A stretch of DNA of 44,774 nt from positions 1 through 44,774 of the forward strand of contig JAUYKG010000004.1 of assembly GCA_030700105.1 (NCBI GenBank), in the 5' to 3' direction. The notes beneath the pieces were generated by a model. It was not told the origin of the DNA, did not search any database, and saw nothing but the letters and a program-made list of their open reading frames with translations. A program made the translations under genes and the position numbers. This stretch comes from Candidatus Veblenbacteria bacterium (GTDB lineage Bacteria; Patescibacteriota; Patescibacteriia; Veblenbacterales; UBA10138). Below are positions 36,634-44,774 of the stretch, piece after piece; the stretch's first letter is position 1, and each line of letters opens with the position of its first letter.

Positions 36634-37038
36634 TTATTTGGCGGTATGAAACTTACGTGAAACCAGCCATCCAATAATTACCAACAACACAACTGGAACG
36701 ACAATTCTGAACCAAAAGTAGTTAAAAGTATAGCTCGAGCCACTGTGTATAGGAAAAAGACAAAACAACTGCCAGTGGGGCTTCGTTTTATGTGCCAAAG
36801 AAACTTGCTGGTAACCTGCGGGACAACCACCCATAGTGCTCCCGTCACCAACCTCCTGGTATTTCCAGCCTGCCGGAATATCATAGGTAATTGTTGAACA
36901 TTCATCACCTCCGTTTAACACCGCACACTGTTGTGTTGCTTCATTAACAGCATAACTCCGCATCATGGGTGCCGCTCCTACGGGCAACGCGCTGCTTAGT
37001 AATAAATAGACTACTGTGCTAATCAATAATTGTCTCAT
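36634..37038 (-). CDS. Hypothetical exported/membrane protein
   Basis: Signal peptide and C-terminal TM. Confidence 0.5.
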   Translation of the reverse strand: MRQLLISTVVYLLLSSALPVGAAPMMRSYAVNEATQQCAVLNGGDECSTITYDIPAGWKYQEVGDGSTMGGCPAGYQQVSLAHKTKPHWQLFCLFPIHSGSSYTFNYFWFRIVVPVVLLVIIGWLVSRKFHTAK

Positions 37039-38324
37039 GGCCTTAACCTATTAAGTAGCCTCGGGAACGGAATGCTCTCGCGCACGTGCTTCAATCCGCA
37101 AATCCAAGCCACCAGCCTTTCCAAACCAACGCCGAAACCTGAGTGCGGCACACTGCCGTACTTGCGCAAATCCAAGTACCACTGGAAATCGGCGATATTG
37201 AGCTTTTGCTCTTTCATGCGCTTAAGCAGTTCATCGTAATCGTCCTCGCGCTGCGAACCGCCAATTATCTCCCCATACCCTTCCGGCGCCAACAAATCCG
37301 CGTTCAGCACGCGCGTGGGGTCCGCCGGGTCGCGCTTCATATAGAACGCCTTCACCGCGGCCGGGTACTTTTCCACAAAAATCGGCTTGTCATAGAGTTC
37401 CGTAAGGAGCGTTTCGTCGTCCGCACCCAGGTCGTCCATATCGCCAATATCGCTCCCCCGTTCGCGCAATTTCTGAATAGCCTCGGTGTGGGTGAGGTGA
37501 TAAAACGGCGGTTTTACACGCTCCAAAATAGTGGTGTCGCGCTCAAGTAGTGAAAGCTCTACCTTGTTACGCTCCAACACCGCCGCCACGATATATGAAA
37601 TTAATGCTTCCTGAATTTGTAAGTTCTCCTCGTGCTCCACAAAAGCAGCTTCGGCATCCATCATCCAAAACTCAATAAGGTGGCGCCTCGTCTTGCTCTT
37701 TTCGGCGCGGAAGACCGGCCCAAAATCGAACACACGGCCGTGCGCGAAAATGGCCGCCTCAAGGTAAAGTTGTCCTGACTGCGTCAGGTAAGCTGGCTCA
37801 CCAAAGTAATCAACTTGAAACAAGGTTGTGGTGCCTTCGCAGGAAGTGGGTGTAAGAATAGGCGCGTCGATCTTTATGAATCCCTCGCGGTTCAGGTACT
37901 CGTACGTGGCGTTTATAATGGTGTTGCGAATACGCTGAATAGCCCACTGCCGCGAGCTCCTAAGCCACAGGTGCCGGTTATCCAGCAAAAAGTCGGGCCC
38001 GTGCTCTTTCTTGCCAATGGGGTACTCCGGAGAGGCTCCCACTAAGGCTACCGACTTAGCCTTAACCTCGTACTCATTCTTCTTGGGGTGCTTGGCCACC
38101 GTACCGGTAACCAGCGCCGAGCTCTCCAGGGTAAGCGCTTCCACCACCTTCAAGCTGGCAGCATCAACCGTGCCGGCATCCACTATTACCTGCGTAAAAC
38201 CCGTACCGTCGCGAAATTCCAAAAACCAAATCTTGCCCGAAGACCGTACATTGGCTGCCCAGCCTGCCAGGGCGACTTCCTTGCCCTCGTAACCGGATAG
38301 TTGGTTAATAAATACTTTAGACAT
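37035..38324 (-). CDS. asnS: Asparaginyl-tRNA synthetase
   Basis: GWAANVRSSGKIWFLEFRDGTGFTQVIV, PVFRAEKSKTRRHLIEFWMMDAEAAF, SGFGVGLERLVAWICGLKHVRE. Confidence 0.94.
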   Translation of the reverse strand: MSKVFINQLSGYEGKEVALAGWAANVRSSGKIWFLEFRDGTGFTQVIVDAGTVDAASLKVVEALTLESSALVTGTVAKHPKKNEYEVKAKSVALVGASPEYPIGKKEHGPDFLLDNRHLWLRSSRQWAIQRIRNTIINATYEYLNREGFIKIDAPILTPTSCEGTTTLFQVDYFGEPAYLTQSGQLYLEAAIFAHGRVFDFGPVFRAEKSKTRRHLIEFWMMDAEAAFVEHEENLQIQEALISYIVAAVLERNKVELSLLERDTTILERVKPPFYHLTHTEAIQKLRERGSDIGDMDDLGADDETLLTELYDKPIFVEKYPAAVKAFYMKRDPADPTRVLNADLLAPEGYGEIIGGSQREDDYDELLKRMKEQKLNIADFQWYLDLRKYGSVPHSGFGVGLERLVAWICGLKHVRESIPFPRLLNRLRP

Positions 38325-38414
38325 AATAATGAACAAAATGTACCATTTTTGCCTTTGTTTGGCAAAAAACACCCGAACTTACCAAAGTACTCCGCGACGT
38401 GTTACCCTTACTGA

Positions 38415-38888
38415 ATGTCTATGCGCCTACTGCTTGAGCGTTTTAAGAAATTCTGTTGGAAAATATTCGAACCATTCTTCCCCACCGTACGCGACGCCTG
38501 GGTGGCGCTCGGGTTAATAAATCACAACCTTAGGCAGCCCTACCTCTACGGCGCACTAAAAGCCGAGTTTACCCATAACGATCTGCGGACGTACCTCAAG
38601 GCTGCTGGTTTTACCAACGACTACCTGGCCTGGGTGGACCCGGACGAGATTTTGAATATGAGAAAAGTAGTGGACGTAATCTACCAGTACCACGTCAGAC
38701 TATTTGTTGATGGCGAGGTACGAGGCCACCATGAATTCGCAGCCGAGAGCCACCCCTTTAAGCACCTGCACGACATTGGCTTAACGGACGGCTCCCCCTA
38801 TCTTACGCCGCTGTTGGCTGGTATGGTGGATGAATTACCTGCGCCCGAGGAATCTTTGCGCAGCACCACCCAGGGCGAAACATCCTGA
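38415..38888 (+). CDS. Hypothetical protein, convergent and overlapping with the next ORF
   Basis: 157-aa ORF on plus strand. Confidence 0.5.
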   Translation: MSMRLLLERFKKFCWKIFEPFFPTVRDAWVALGLINHNLRQPYLYGALKAEFTHNDLRTYLKAAGFTNDYLAWVDPDEILNMRKVVDVIYQYHVRLFVDGEVRGHHEFAAESHPFKHLHDIGLTDGSPYLTPLLAGMVDELPAPEESLRSTTQGETS

Positions 38889-39151
38889 GCCTGGTAAAAA
38901 GCCTTTACTAAATCGCTGCGCGTCACCACGCCACTGGTGGCATGCCGGCTGACGCCGCGATATAAGGGTTCTACTATAACGGGCGGACCGTAAGAATCGT
39001 AAAATTCAAGCGCTTTTTTTACCAGCATCATCCGCTGGCCACCCGCACGCGGGCGGCCCAATATGCGCCCCACGAAGCTTTGCAGCCAAAGCAGTATGTG
39101 CACCGGCATAGGCCGGCCGCACCGTGGGCATGTTCCCTTAAGCCGCCACAT
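38798..39151 (-). CDS. Hypothetical protein with zinc-ribbon-like N-terminus
   Basis: TCPRCGRPMPVHI. Confidence 0.45.
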   Translation of the reverse strand: MWRLKGTCPRCGRPMPVHILLWLQSFVGRILGRPRAGGQRMMLVKKALEFYDSYGPPVIVEPLYRGVSRHATSGVVTRSDLVKAFYQAQDVSPWVVLRKDSSGAGNSSTIPANSGVR

Positions 39152-39152
39152 A

Positions 39153-39785
39153 CTACTTTCGCCTTTCCAAAGCCTCCTTAATACTGGTTTTCATACGCTC
39201 ACGATGATTACGATTGAAAGTTACTTTCCACAAACTAGGCAAGAGCGAAGCGATGACAATAAAACCCACCAACGGCAGTAAGTACTTGTCCACGCCAGGA
39301 ATGGTATTACCCAAAAAATACCCCAACGAGGTTAAGCCTACTGCCCAGAGCAGGCCGCCCAGGAGATTGTAAGCCAAAAAAGTAGGGTAGTGCATATCCC
39401 CTACACCGGCGAGAATTGGTGCCAATGTTCTAATGCCAGGTAGAAACCTGGCCAAAACTATGGCTTTGCCGCCGTGCTTGGCATAAAACGCCTGGGCCTT
39501 TGTTACATTCTCAGGGTGGAAAAAAATGGAACGTTCACGGGTGAAAAAGCGCTTGCCCACTCTCTTGCCAAAAGTATAGCCAACGCTATCGCCAGTAACG
39601 GCCGCGATAAAACAGACGGCGACTAAAGGCACAATACTGAAGAGGCCCTGGGCGCTCAAAAAGCCAGCGGTAAAGAGCAAGCTATCGCCCGGCAGAATTA
39701 TACCGAAGAGCAAGCCGGATTCGGCAAAAATAATAACAAAAATACCAATGTAACCGGCCGCCATAATGATACTTTGCAAATCCAT
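39153..39785 (-). CDS. DedA-family membrane protein
   Basis: FAESGLLFGIILPGDSLLFTAGFLSAQG...GDSVGYTFGKRVGKRFF...LARFLPGIRTLAPILAG. Confidence 0.93.
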   Translation of the reverse strand: MDLQSIIMAAGYIGIFVIIFAESGLLFGIILPGDSLLFTAGFLSAQGLFSIVPLVAVCFIAAVTGDSVGYTFGKRVGKRFFTRERSIFFHPENVTKAQAFYAKHGGKAIVLARFLPGIRTLAPILAGVGDMHYPTFLAYNLLGGLLWAVGLTSLGYFLGNTIPGVDKYLLPLVGFIVIASLLPSLWKVTFNRNHRERMKTSIKEALERRK

Positions 39786-39788
39786 AAG

Positions 39789-40715
39789 CTAGATCTTAAT
39801 GAGCTTGCGCGCTGCCAATCCGCTCAAGGGCAAAAATATGGTCCAAGGCACCACCGACAAAATCACTGGCACAGTCACGGCCGCCTGCGGGAAAAAAGTA
39901 TCTGCCAGGTAAATGGCCAGGAGAAAATTCATGTACGTGAGGCAGAGGGAAATTGTGAAGCGGTCGCGCACTGGCCGCCAAAAAATCGCCCAGTAACCTA
40001 AGACATGAAAAGCCGCGAACAGCAACATCAACCAACCAAGCCAACGTAATGTTTGGCCGCCGGACAAGGAACCTATAATAGCGGGCGCCTGCCGCGCTGA
40101 CACTGCGGCTATGATGGCTCCCAGCAGTACCACCGAAAGGGGCGAACTTACCAGAGAAACCTTCGTGCTTAAACGCGGCCAAATGTACTTAACCACTTCA
40201 GCCAAAGCAAAAGGCAGGAATATCACTTTGGCTAAGGAGATAAACATACTGCCGAAGGGCACTACAACTTGGGCACCAGCTAGCAACGAAAGCACGAACG
40301 GCACGGTGAGCGGTGCCAGCAAGGAAGTGGTAACGGTAGCCACCAGCGCTAGGCTTTGCCGACCGCCCAGCAACTCAGCAATCAAGGGCGCAGCCATGGC
40401 CGTAGGCATGGCTGCCAAAATGAGAAAAGGCAGGGCAAGCTCCGGTTTAGCTACCAGCATCACGTAATACACCACAGCTGGCAAAGCCACCAACATTAAG
40501 ACATTGGTCTCCAGCACCATGCGCCAATCGCGCAGGTAACTCGCCACCTCTTTAAAATCAACCTTGAGCGCGGTTAAAAAGAACACCACCGAAAGGAAAA
40601 ACGTGCTGTAAGGCGAAAGCAATCCAGCCACGCCCGGTACAGTCAGCCCAAATACCAGCGCCGCGAGCGCCACTAGCAGGTAAGACTGGCCTAAACGATG
40701 TACCACTTGGGACAT
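39789..40715 (-). CDS. Bile acid:sodium symporter (BASS)-like transporter
   Basis: ~9-10 TM; FLTALKVDFKEV; AAMPTAMAAPLIAELLGG. Confidence 0.7.
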   Translation of the reverse strand: MSQVVHRLGQSYLLVALAALVFGLTVPGVAGLLSPYSTFFLSVVFFLTALKVDFKEVASYLRDWRMVLETNVLMLVALPAVVYYVMLVAKPELALPFLILAAMPTAMAAPLIAELLGGRQSLALVATVTTSLLAPLTVPFVLSLLAGAQVVVPFGSMFISLAKVIFLPFALAEVVKYIWPRLSTKVSLVSSPLSVVLLGAIIAAVSARQAPAIIGSLSGGQTLRWLGWLMLLFAAFHVLGYWAIFWRPVRDRFTISLCLTYMNFLLAIYLADTFFPQAAVTVPVILSVVPWTIFLPLSGLAARKLIKI

Positions 40716-40717
40716 AT

Positions 40718-41059
40718 CTACTTCAGCTCTCCTTTAACCCAGCGAGTAAAACTCGCTTCAACCTCAAGCTTAATACTTCCGATAAAAGGCAATGTATCGC
40801 TATGATTTGCTTTTACCAAACGTCTCAACTTAGCCACATGCGTCGGCATGGTTTCCAGCACCAACAGCGCCCCCTTAGCCTGCTCGGTCCGGCCCGACTT
40901 AGGCGGCCAGTAGTACATAGACCGCTCGCGTTTAAAAACGTCAAAGCAAGAGGATAACCGCGCTTTTAGACAAAGCCGGCCAATACGGCTGGCCTCGGTA
41001 ACACTATTACAATTCACCAATACCCAAAGCACTCGCGCCATAAATTTCATTTCTGCCAT
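40718..41059 (-). CDS. cutA: CutA1-like protein
   Basis: VNCNSVTEASRIGRLCLKARLSSCFDV...MYYWPPKSGR...GALLVLETMPTHVAKL. Confidence 0.75.
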   Translation of the reverse strand: MAEMKFMARVLWVLVNCNSVTEASRIGRLCLKARLSSCFDVFKRERSMYYWPPKSGRTEQAKGALLVLETMPTHVAKLRRLVKANHSDTLPFIGSIKLEVEASFTRWVKGELK

Positions 41060-41088
41060 TGTACTATTCTATAGAATAGTACAATGGC
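41055..41088. promoter_or_regulatory. 34-bp perfect palindrome, putative ArsR operator over the cutA start
   Basis: GCCATTGTACTATTCTATAGAATAGTACAATGGC. Confidence 0.85.
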
Positions 41089-41348
41089 TATATGAAAGGT
41101 AAAAGCCGATTAACTACACGCGGCAAACGGGCTGCTAAACGGTAAAAAACCAACAATCCCACCTTATCGGATTCAACTATCTCAGCGGCACTTAGACGTG
41201 CTAAATGATTTGAAGTCGCCTTGAATGATAATTTAACTTCGGCCGCAATATCACCAACGTTCGCCCGCTTAACGTGCTTGAGGTAGCGCACCATAGCCAA
41301 TCGGCGCCGATTGGCTAAAGCTTTCAACGTTCGTTCTAGTTCGTTCAT
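41088..41348 (-). CDS. ArsR-family transcriptional regulator
   Basis: MNELERTLKALANRRRLAMVRYLKHVKRANVGDIAAEVKLSFKATSNHLARLSAAEIVES. Confidence 0.88.
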   Translation of the reverse strand: MNELERTLKALANRRRLAMVRYLKHVKRANVGDIAAEVKLSFKATSNHLARLSAAEIVESDKVGLLVFYRLAARLPRVVNRLLPFI

Positions 41349-41371
41349 ACTTCCATGACACAATAATGACA

Positions 41372-41415
41372 CCTCCCTTATAGGACTATTCTATAGAATA
41401 GTCCTATAAGGGAGG
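41372..41415. promoter_or_regulatory. 44-bp perfect palindrome, putative ArsR operator upstream of arsR
   Basis: CCTCCCTTATAGGACTATTCTATAGAATAGTCCTATAAGGGAGG; promoter TTGACT-N17-TATTCT (-35 at 41418-41423, -10 at 41395-41400). Confidence 0.85.
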
Positions 41416-41419
41416 GAAG

Positions 41420-41746
41420 TCAATTAGAACCGTTGCTTACCCCCAAACCGGACGCTTCCTGAGCCCAGACCACAAGTTCCACTTTATCCTCCAGTACTTC
41501 AGGTGGCACTTCATAGTAATTCTTGAGCACCTGGTCGGCGCTGGGCGCGAACGGTTTCATACCAGTAGCTTGGAACTTAGCGCGGGTATGGCTATTAGTC
41601 TTAAAGAAAAGCTGGCCCGAGGAAATAATACCGAAAAACCTCTCCCCTGAATAAAGGCCGTAGCCGGAGAACATTGGCCGCACCGTAAGTTGCGGCAAAC
41701 CAGCTAGCTGTTCGGTAACGTAGTCCCGAAATGAATCATGCTTCAT
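41420..41746 (-). CDS. TfoX N-terminal domain protein
   Basis: LPQLTVRPMFSGYGLYSGERFFGIISSGQLFFKTN. Confidence 0.85.
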   Translation of the reverse strand: MKHDSFRDYVTEQLAGLPQLTVRPMFSGYGLYSGERFFGIISSGQLFFKTNSHTRAKFQATGMKPFAPSADQVLKNYYEVPPEVLEDKVELVVWAQEASGLGVSNGSN

Positions 41747-42140
41747 GAATAAAGCGCAAACAAGCGGAGTTGATGCAATACCGCTCGCCCGATTCTCCTG
41801 GCCCGTCGGAGAACACGTGCCCCAAGTGCGAGCCACAACGCTTACAGCGGACCTCGGTACGCTTCATGCCGTGGCTTACGTCATCCAATAACTCAACCTG
41901 TTCCAAATTCACCGGATCGGTAAAGCTCGGCCAGCCGGTGCCGGAATCAAATTTAGTAGCGGAAGAAAACAATTCTTGCCCACAGGCGCGGCAGGAGTAC
42001 CTACCTACCTCGTGATTATTCCAGTGCTCACCAGTAAAAGGAGTCTCGGTACCCTGCTCGCGCATAATCTTGAACTCTTCCGGCGCCAGTTCACGTTGCC
42101 ACTCTGCCTCGGTTTTTTGTAGCTGCTGTGGTTTGGCCAT
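41736..42140 (-). CDS. msrB: Peptide methionine-(R)-S-oxide reductase
   Basis: GTETPFTGEHWNNHEVGRYSCRACGQELFSSATKFDSGTGWPSF...RCKRCGSHLGHVFSDGP...RYCINSACLRF. Confidence 0.95.
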   Translation of the reverse strand: MAKPQQLQKTEAEWQRELAPEEFKIMREQGTETPFTGEHWNNHEVGRYSCRACGQELFSSATKFDSGTGWPSFTDPVNLEQVELLDDVSHGMKRTEVRCKRCGSHLGHVFSDGPGESGERYCINSACLRFIHEA

Positions 42141-42161
42141 ATCATCAGTATAATTAACACC

Positions 42162-43217
42162 CTACCCAAGAACCACCAGTTCCTCCCATGGTAATCCAGC
42201 TTTGCCGAAGTGACCGTAGGTGGCCGTGGCGCGGTAAAGGGGGCGCCGTAAACCCAAGCGCTCAATGATAGCCTGAGGGCGAAAATCAAATCGCTGGCGT
42301 ACGTAATCGCTCAAGCTTTCCTGCTTCTCGTTAACCGCTTCAACCATTAGTGGTTCGGCTCGGCCGATGGCATAAGCCACCGAGACTAGACATTCCTTGC
42401 CTAAACCAGCCGCTACCAGATTCTTGGCCACGAACCGACACATGTAGGCACCAGACCTATCCACTTTAGTTGGGTCCTTCCCTGAAAAACAACCCCCACC
42501 ATGTGGAATCAATCCGCCGTAAGTATCTACCATTATTTTGCGGCCGGTAAGTCCGGCGTCGGCCTCAAAACCGCCGGACGTAAATGTACCAGTCGGGTTT
42601 ACCAGCACTTCTATACCCCCCATATCTTGAACTAACGGGGCGATGAGTTTAGCTGTGAGCACCGACCGTAATTCATCCAAGCCAACCTCAGGTGTATGCT
42701 GGGCGCTCACTAAAACCGTGAGCGTGCGGCCATTCTCAGCTGTTACCTGAGTTTTACCGTCAGGCTTAAGCCAGATGATCTCCCCCACGGTGCGCAACTG
42801 CTCCAGCCGACGCGCTAAAGCATGAGCCAATACCACGCCCCGGGGCAAAAATTCCGGCGTTTCGCTCGTGGCATAGCCGTACATAATACCCTGGTCGCCC
42901 GCGCCACCCGTATCCACACCACGCGCTATCTCCGGAGCTTGCTCACTTACGTGCGCCTTAACTTCTATGACATTGCTATAGCCAACCTCAGTATGAATTT
43001 GGCGGGCAATAGCTTCGTAATCAACTTTAGCGCGAGTAGTCACCTCGCCGCCTATAACCACCAAACCATGACTACCCATTACCTCCACACCCACGCGTGA
43101 GGTGGGGTCCTGCCGCAAACATTCGTCCAATACCGCGTCTGAAATTTGGTCGCAGACCTTGTCCGGATGTCCTGAGGTAACGCTTTCCACGGTATATATT
43201 TTTGGCTCAAAACGCAT
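42162..43217 (-). CDS. metK: S-adenosylmethionine synthetase
   Basis: VTSGHPDKVCDQISDAVLDECL, GAGDQGIMYGYA, GGGCFSGKDPTKVDRSGAY. Confidence 0.96.
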   Translation of the reverse strand: MRFEPKIYTVESVTSGHPDKVCDQISDAVLDECLRQDPTSRVGVEVMGSHGLVVIGGEVTTRAKVDYEAIARQIHTEVGYSNVIEVKAHVSEQAPEIARGVDTGGAGDQGIMYGYATSETPEFLPRGVVLAHALARRLEQLRTVGEIIWLKPDGKTQVTAENGRTLTVLVSAQHTPEVGLDELRSVLTAKLIAPLVQDMGGIEVLVNPTGTFTSGGFEADAGLTGRKIMVDTYGGLIPHGGGCFSGKDPTKVDRSGAYMCRFVAKNLVAAGLGKECLVSVAYAIGRAEPLMVEAVNEKQESLSDYVRQRFDFRPQAIIERLGLRRPLYRATATYGHFGKAGLPWEELVVLG

Positions 43218-43226
43218 GTTATATAT

Positions 43227-43250
43227 AAAAAATCTTCCCTGGCGGGAAGA
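43227..43250 (-). terminator. Riboswitch expression-platform terminator
   Basis: TCTTCCC-GCCA-GGGAAGA + TTTTTT on minus strand. Confidence 0.85.
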
Positions 43251-43261
43251 ATAATACATTA

Positions 43262-43376
43262 ATTATCTTCCCCGGGTAAACCTGGGGCTAGAGGGAGCAC
43301 CTTATCCGCCCAAGGCGAACAGGTTGCTGAAGCGCTCAAACGGGCTAGGTCCCTCGCGCCTACTCTTGATAATATC
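43262..43376 (-). promoter_or_regulatory. SAM-I (S-box) riboswitch aptamer upstream of metK
   Basis: Minus strand ATTATCAAGAG...GAGGGACCTAGCCC...GCTTCAGCAACC...AAGGTGCT...GGGGAAGATAAT matches S-box landmarks. Confidence 0.92.
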
Positions 43377-43394
43377 CGATTGTTAAGCTTTTTC

Positions 43395-43422
43395 ACTATA
43401 GCACCCGCCGCTCCCGCGTCAA
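43395..43422 (-). promoter_or_regulatory. metK promoter TTGACG-N16-TATAGT
   Basis: Located directly upstream of the SAM-I aptamer. Confidence 0.6.
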
Positions 43423-43425
43423 TCC

Positions 43426-44166
43426 CTACTCAAGAAAACTCAATAGCACCATGAGCGCTACACCAGCCACGAGGAACAAAAGCTGTAAGGCCGATTTATC
43501 CAAACGCACTTCTTTGTGTAATTCGGGGATAAGGTCCACCGTGGCGATGTAGATGAACCCCCCGGCTGTAAGCGCTAAGAGTGCCGGCAAAGCACCTGCT
43601 ACCGCTTGGCTGAACCACAGCGCCAGCACCGCCCCCACTACGGCCACCATAGCCGAGAGAAAATTAAACAGCAGCGCCTGGCTGCGCTTAAAACCACTGT
43701 GTATTAAAATCGCATAATCACCGATCTCCTGTGGGATTTCGTGGAATATTACCGCCAAGGTGGTGGCAAAGCCCAACTTTATATCCACCAAGTACGAAGC
43801 GCCGATAATTAGCCCGTCGATCAGGTTGTGAAAACCATCACCAACCAGGTTAAGGGTTCCCACTGGGTGCCGGTCTTCCTCGGCTACGTGGTGGTAGTGG
43901 TGCCAATGAATACCGTTCTCGAGCACATAAAACAATATGAATGCGCCAAGCAGCCACAAGCTAAGCTTGAGTTCAAAACCAACCTCTTCCACGAGTTCGG
44001 GAAGAATATGTATGAAGGTATCACCAAGCAATGTGCCAGCGGCAAAGCTGATGAGTATGAACATCAGCCGTTTTAAGGTTGGCACCGAAAGCGAAAAAGC
44101 GAACACACCCACGAATGAGATGAGGCTGACCACCAGCACGCTCACTATGGTGGGAAACCAGGGCAT
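43426..44166 (-). CDS. ZIP-family metal transporter
   Basis: AAGTLLGDTFIHILPEL, VGDGFHNLIDGLIIGASYL, VIFHEIPQEIGDYAILIHSG. Confidence 0.92.
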   Translation of the reverse strand: MPWFPTIVSVLVVSLISFVGVFAFSLSVPTLKRLMFILISFAAGTLLGDTFIHILPELVEEVGFELKLSLWLLGAFILFYVLENGIHWHHYHHVAEEDRHPVGTLNLVGDGFHNLIDGLIIGASYLVDIKLGFATTLAVIFHEIPQEIGDYAILIHSGFKRSQALLFNFLSAMVAVVGAVLALWFSQAVAGALPALLALTAGGFIYIATVDLIPELHKEVRLDKSALQLLFLVAGVALMVLLSFLE

Positions 44167-44191
44167 AATGGGCTCAGTATAGCACAACCTT

Positions 44192-44774
44192 CTACTGCCC
44201 CAGAACCTGCATGCCAGCGAGTACCGCTTGGTATAAATTATCGGGCAGAGTAGGGTTCTTCGCTACCACATAGAACCTAGCGTAGTTCGGCCCGGTTTTA
44301 AAATCTGTCACCGTATGGCGTTGGTTGCGCCAGGAGGGTTGGTAAGCAAAATCGGCTACCCCCGGCTTCTTTTCAATATCATAACGGCGGGCCGGATAGT
44401 TGCCCTCGCCCACATTCATATCATCTTGCGAATGAATGGTAACTGTGGAGAGGGTTTGAAAGTCTACAGCGTCAAAGTAGCGAATGAATATTTGCGAGCG
44501 CTCCCGCGCCGTGCCTTCGCCTACCAATGTAAAAACATTCAGCGCTTGGATTTGTGGGACGTACTCCACCTCCATACCTCCCGGAACGGCAAAACGTATT
44601 GGAAAGACATTGCTCCCCAGGTCCGCCAGCACGTACGCACGCGAATAGTCTTCCAGCCCGGCACTATGTTCTTCAAAAAAATCCGTTGGATTTATCCAGT
44701 CGCGTACCTTAGCCGCATCTTTTTCGTAACCATTAAGCCTAAGCTCGTCACCTTTGTACAGGGCAAAATGCAGG
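44192..44774 (-). CDS. Hypothetical protein, 5'-truncated by the window end
   Basis: Frame stays open to the window edge (LHFALYKGDELRLNGYEKDAAKVRDWINPTDFFEEHSAGLEDYSRAYV...). Confidence 0.65.
   Translation of the reverse strand, partial: LHFALYKGDELRLNGYEKDAAKVRDWINPTDFFEEHSAGLEDYSRAYVLADLGSNVFPIRFAVPGGMEVEYVPQIQALNVFTLVGEGTARERSQIFIRYFDAVDFQTLSTVTIHSQDDMNVGEGNYPARRYDIEKKPGVADFAYQPSWRNQRHTVTDFKTGPNYARFYVVAKNPTLPDNLYQAVLAGMQVLGQ

Overview
The 44.8 kb window is compact and bacterial. The small-genome style, GAD-less AspRS, archaeal-type PEP carboxylase and many small membrane proteins suggest a Patescibacteria/CPR-like organism; that taxonomy is inference only. Almost every gene is on the minus strand. 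Recognisable content: uppS; a membrane-anchored sorbosone-dehydrogenase-like protein; GH1, GH130 and GH-like glycosidases; a Na/Ca exchanger; HU; a methyltransferase ORF running in frame into a type IV pseudopilin; PEP carboxylase plus aminotransferase; a GT4-toroid fusion; Maf-like protein; TPR protein; class II aldolase; tpiA; scpAB; YbaK; aspS; asnS; DedA; BASS transporter; cutA; two ArsR regulators; TfoX-N protein; msrB; metK behind a SAM-I riboswitch; a ZIP transporter; rpmG (missing from the ORF track); and five tRNAs. The most interesting parts are: (1) a ~10 kb copper/thiol-redox cluster (10.9-20.9 kb) with an ArsR-YHS regulator, two promoters sharing the same operator over the -10, and two adjacent proteins ending in LPSQVGGC; (2) an AT-rich islet (26.95-28.95 kb) beside tRNA-Trp, where three accessory genes each end in a ~39 bp tRNA-3'-end-like repeat plus a hairpin; (3) a ~165 nt structured RNA candidate (156-320) behind a sigma70-like promoter; (4) an arsR-cutA locus with two long perfect palindromes; (5) recurrent hairpin / extended -10 / near-leaderless gene starts. 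All calls come from reading the sequence; no database search was run.
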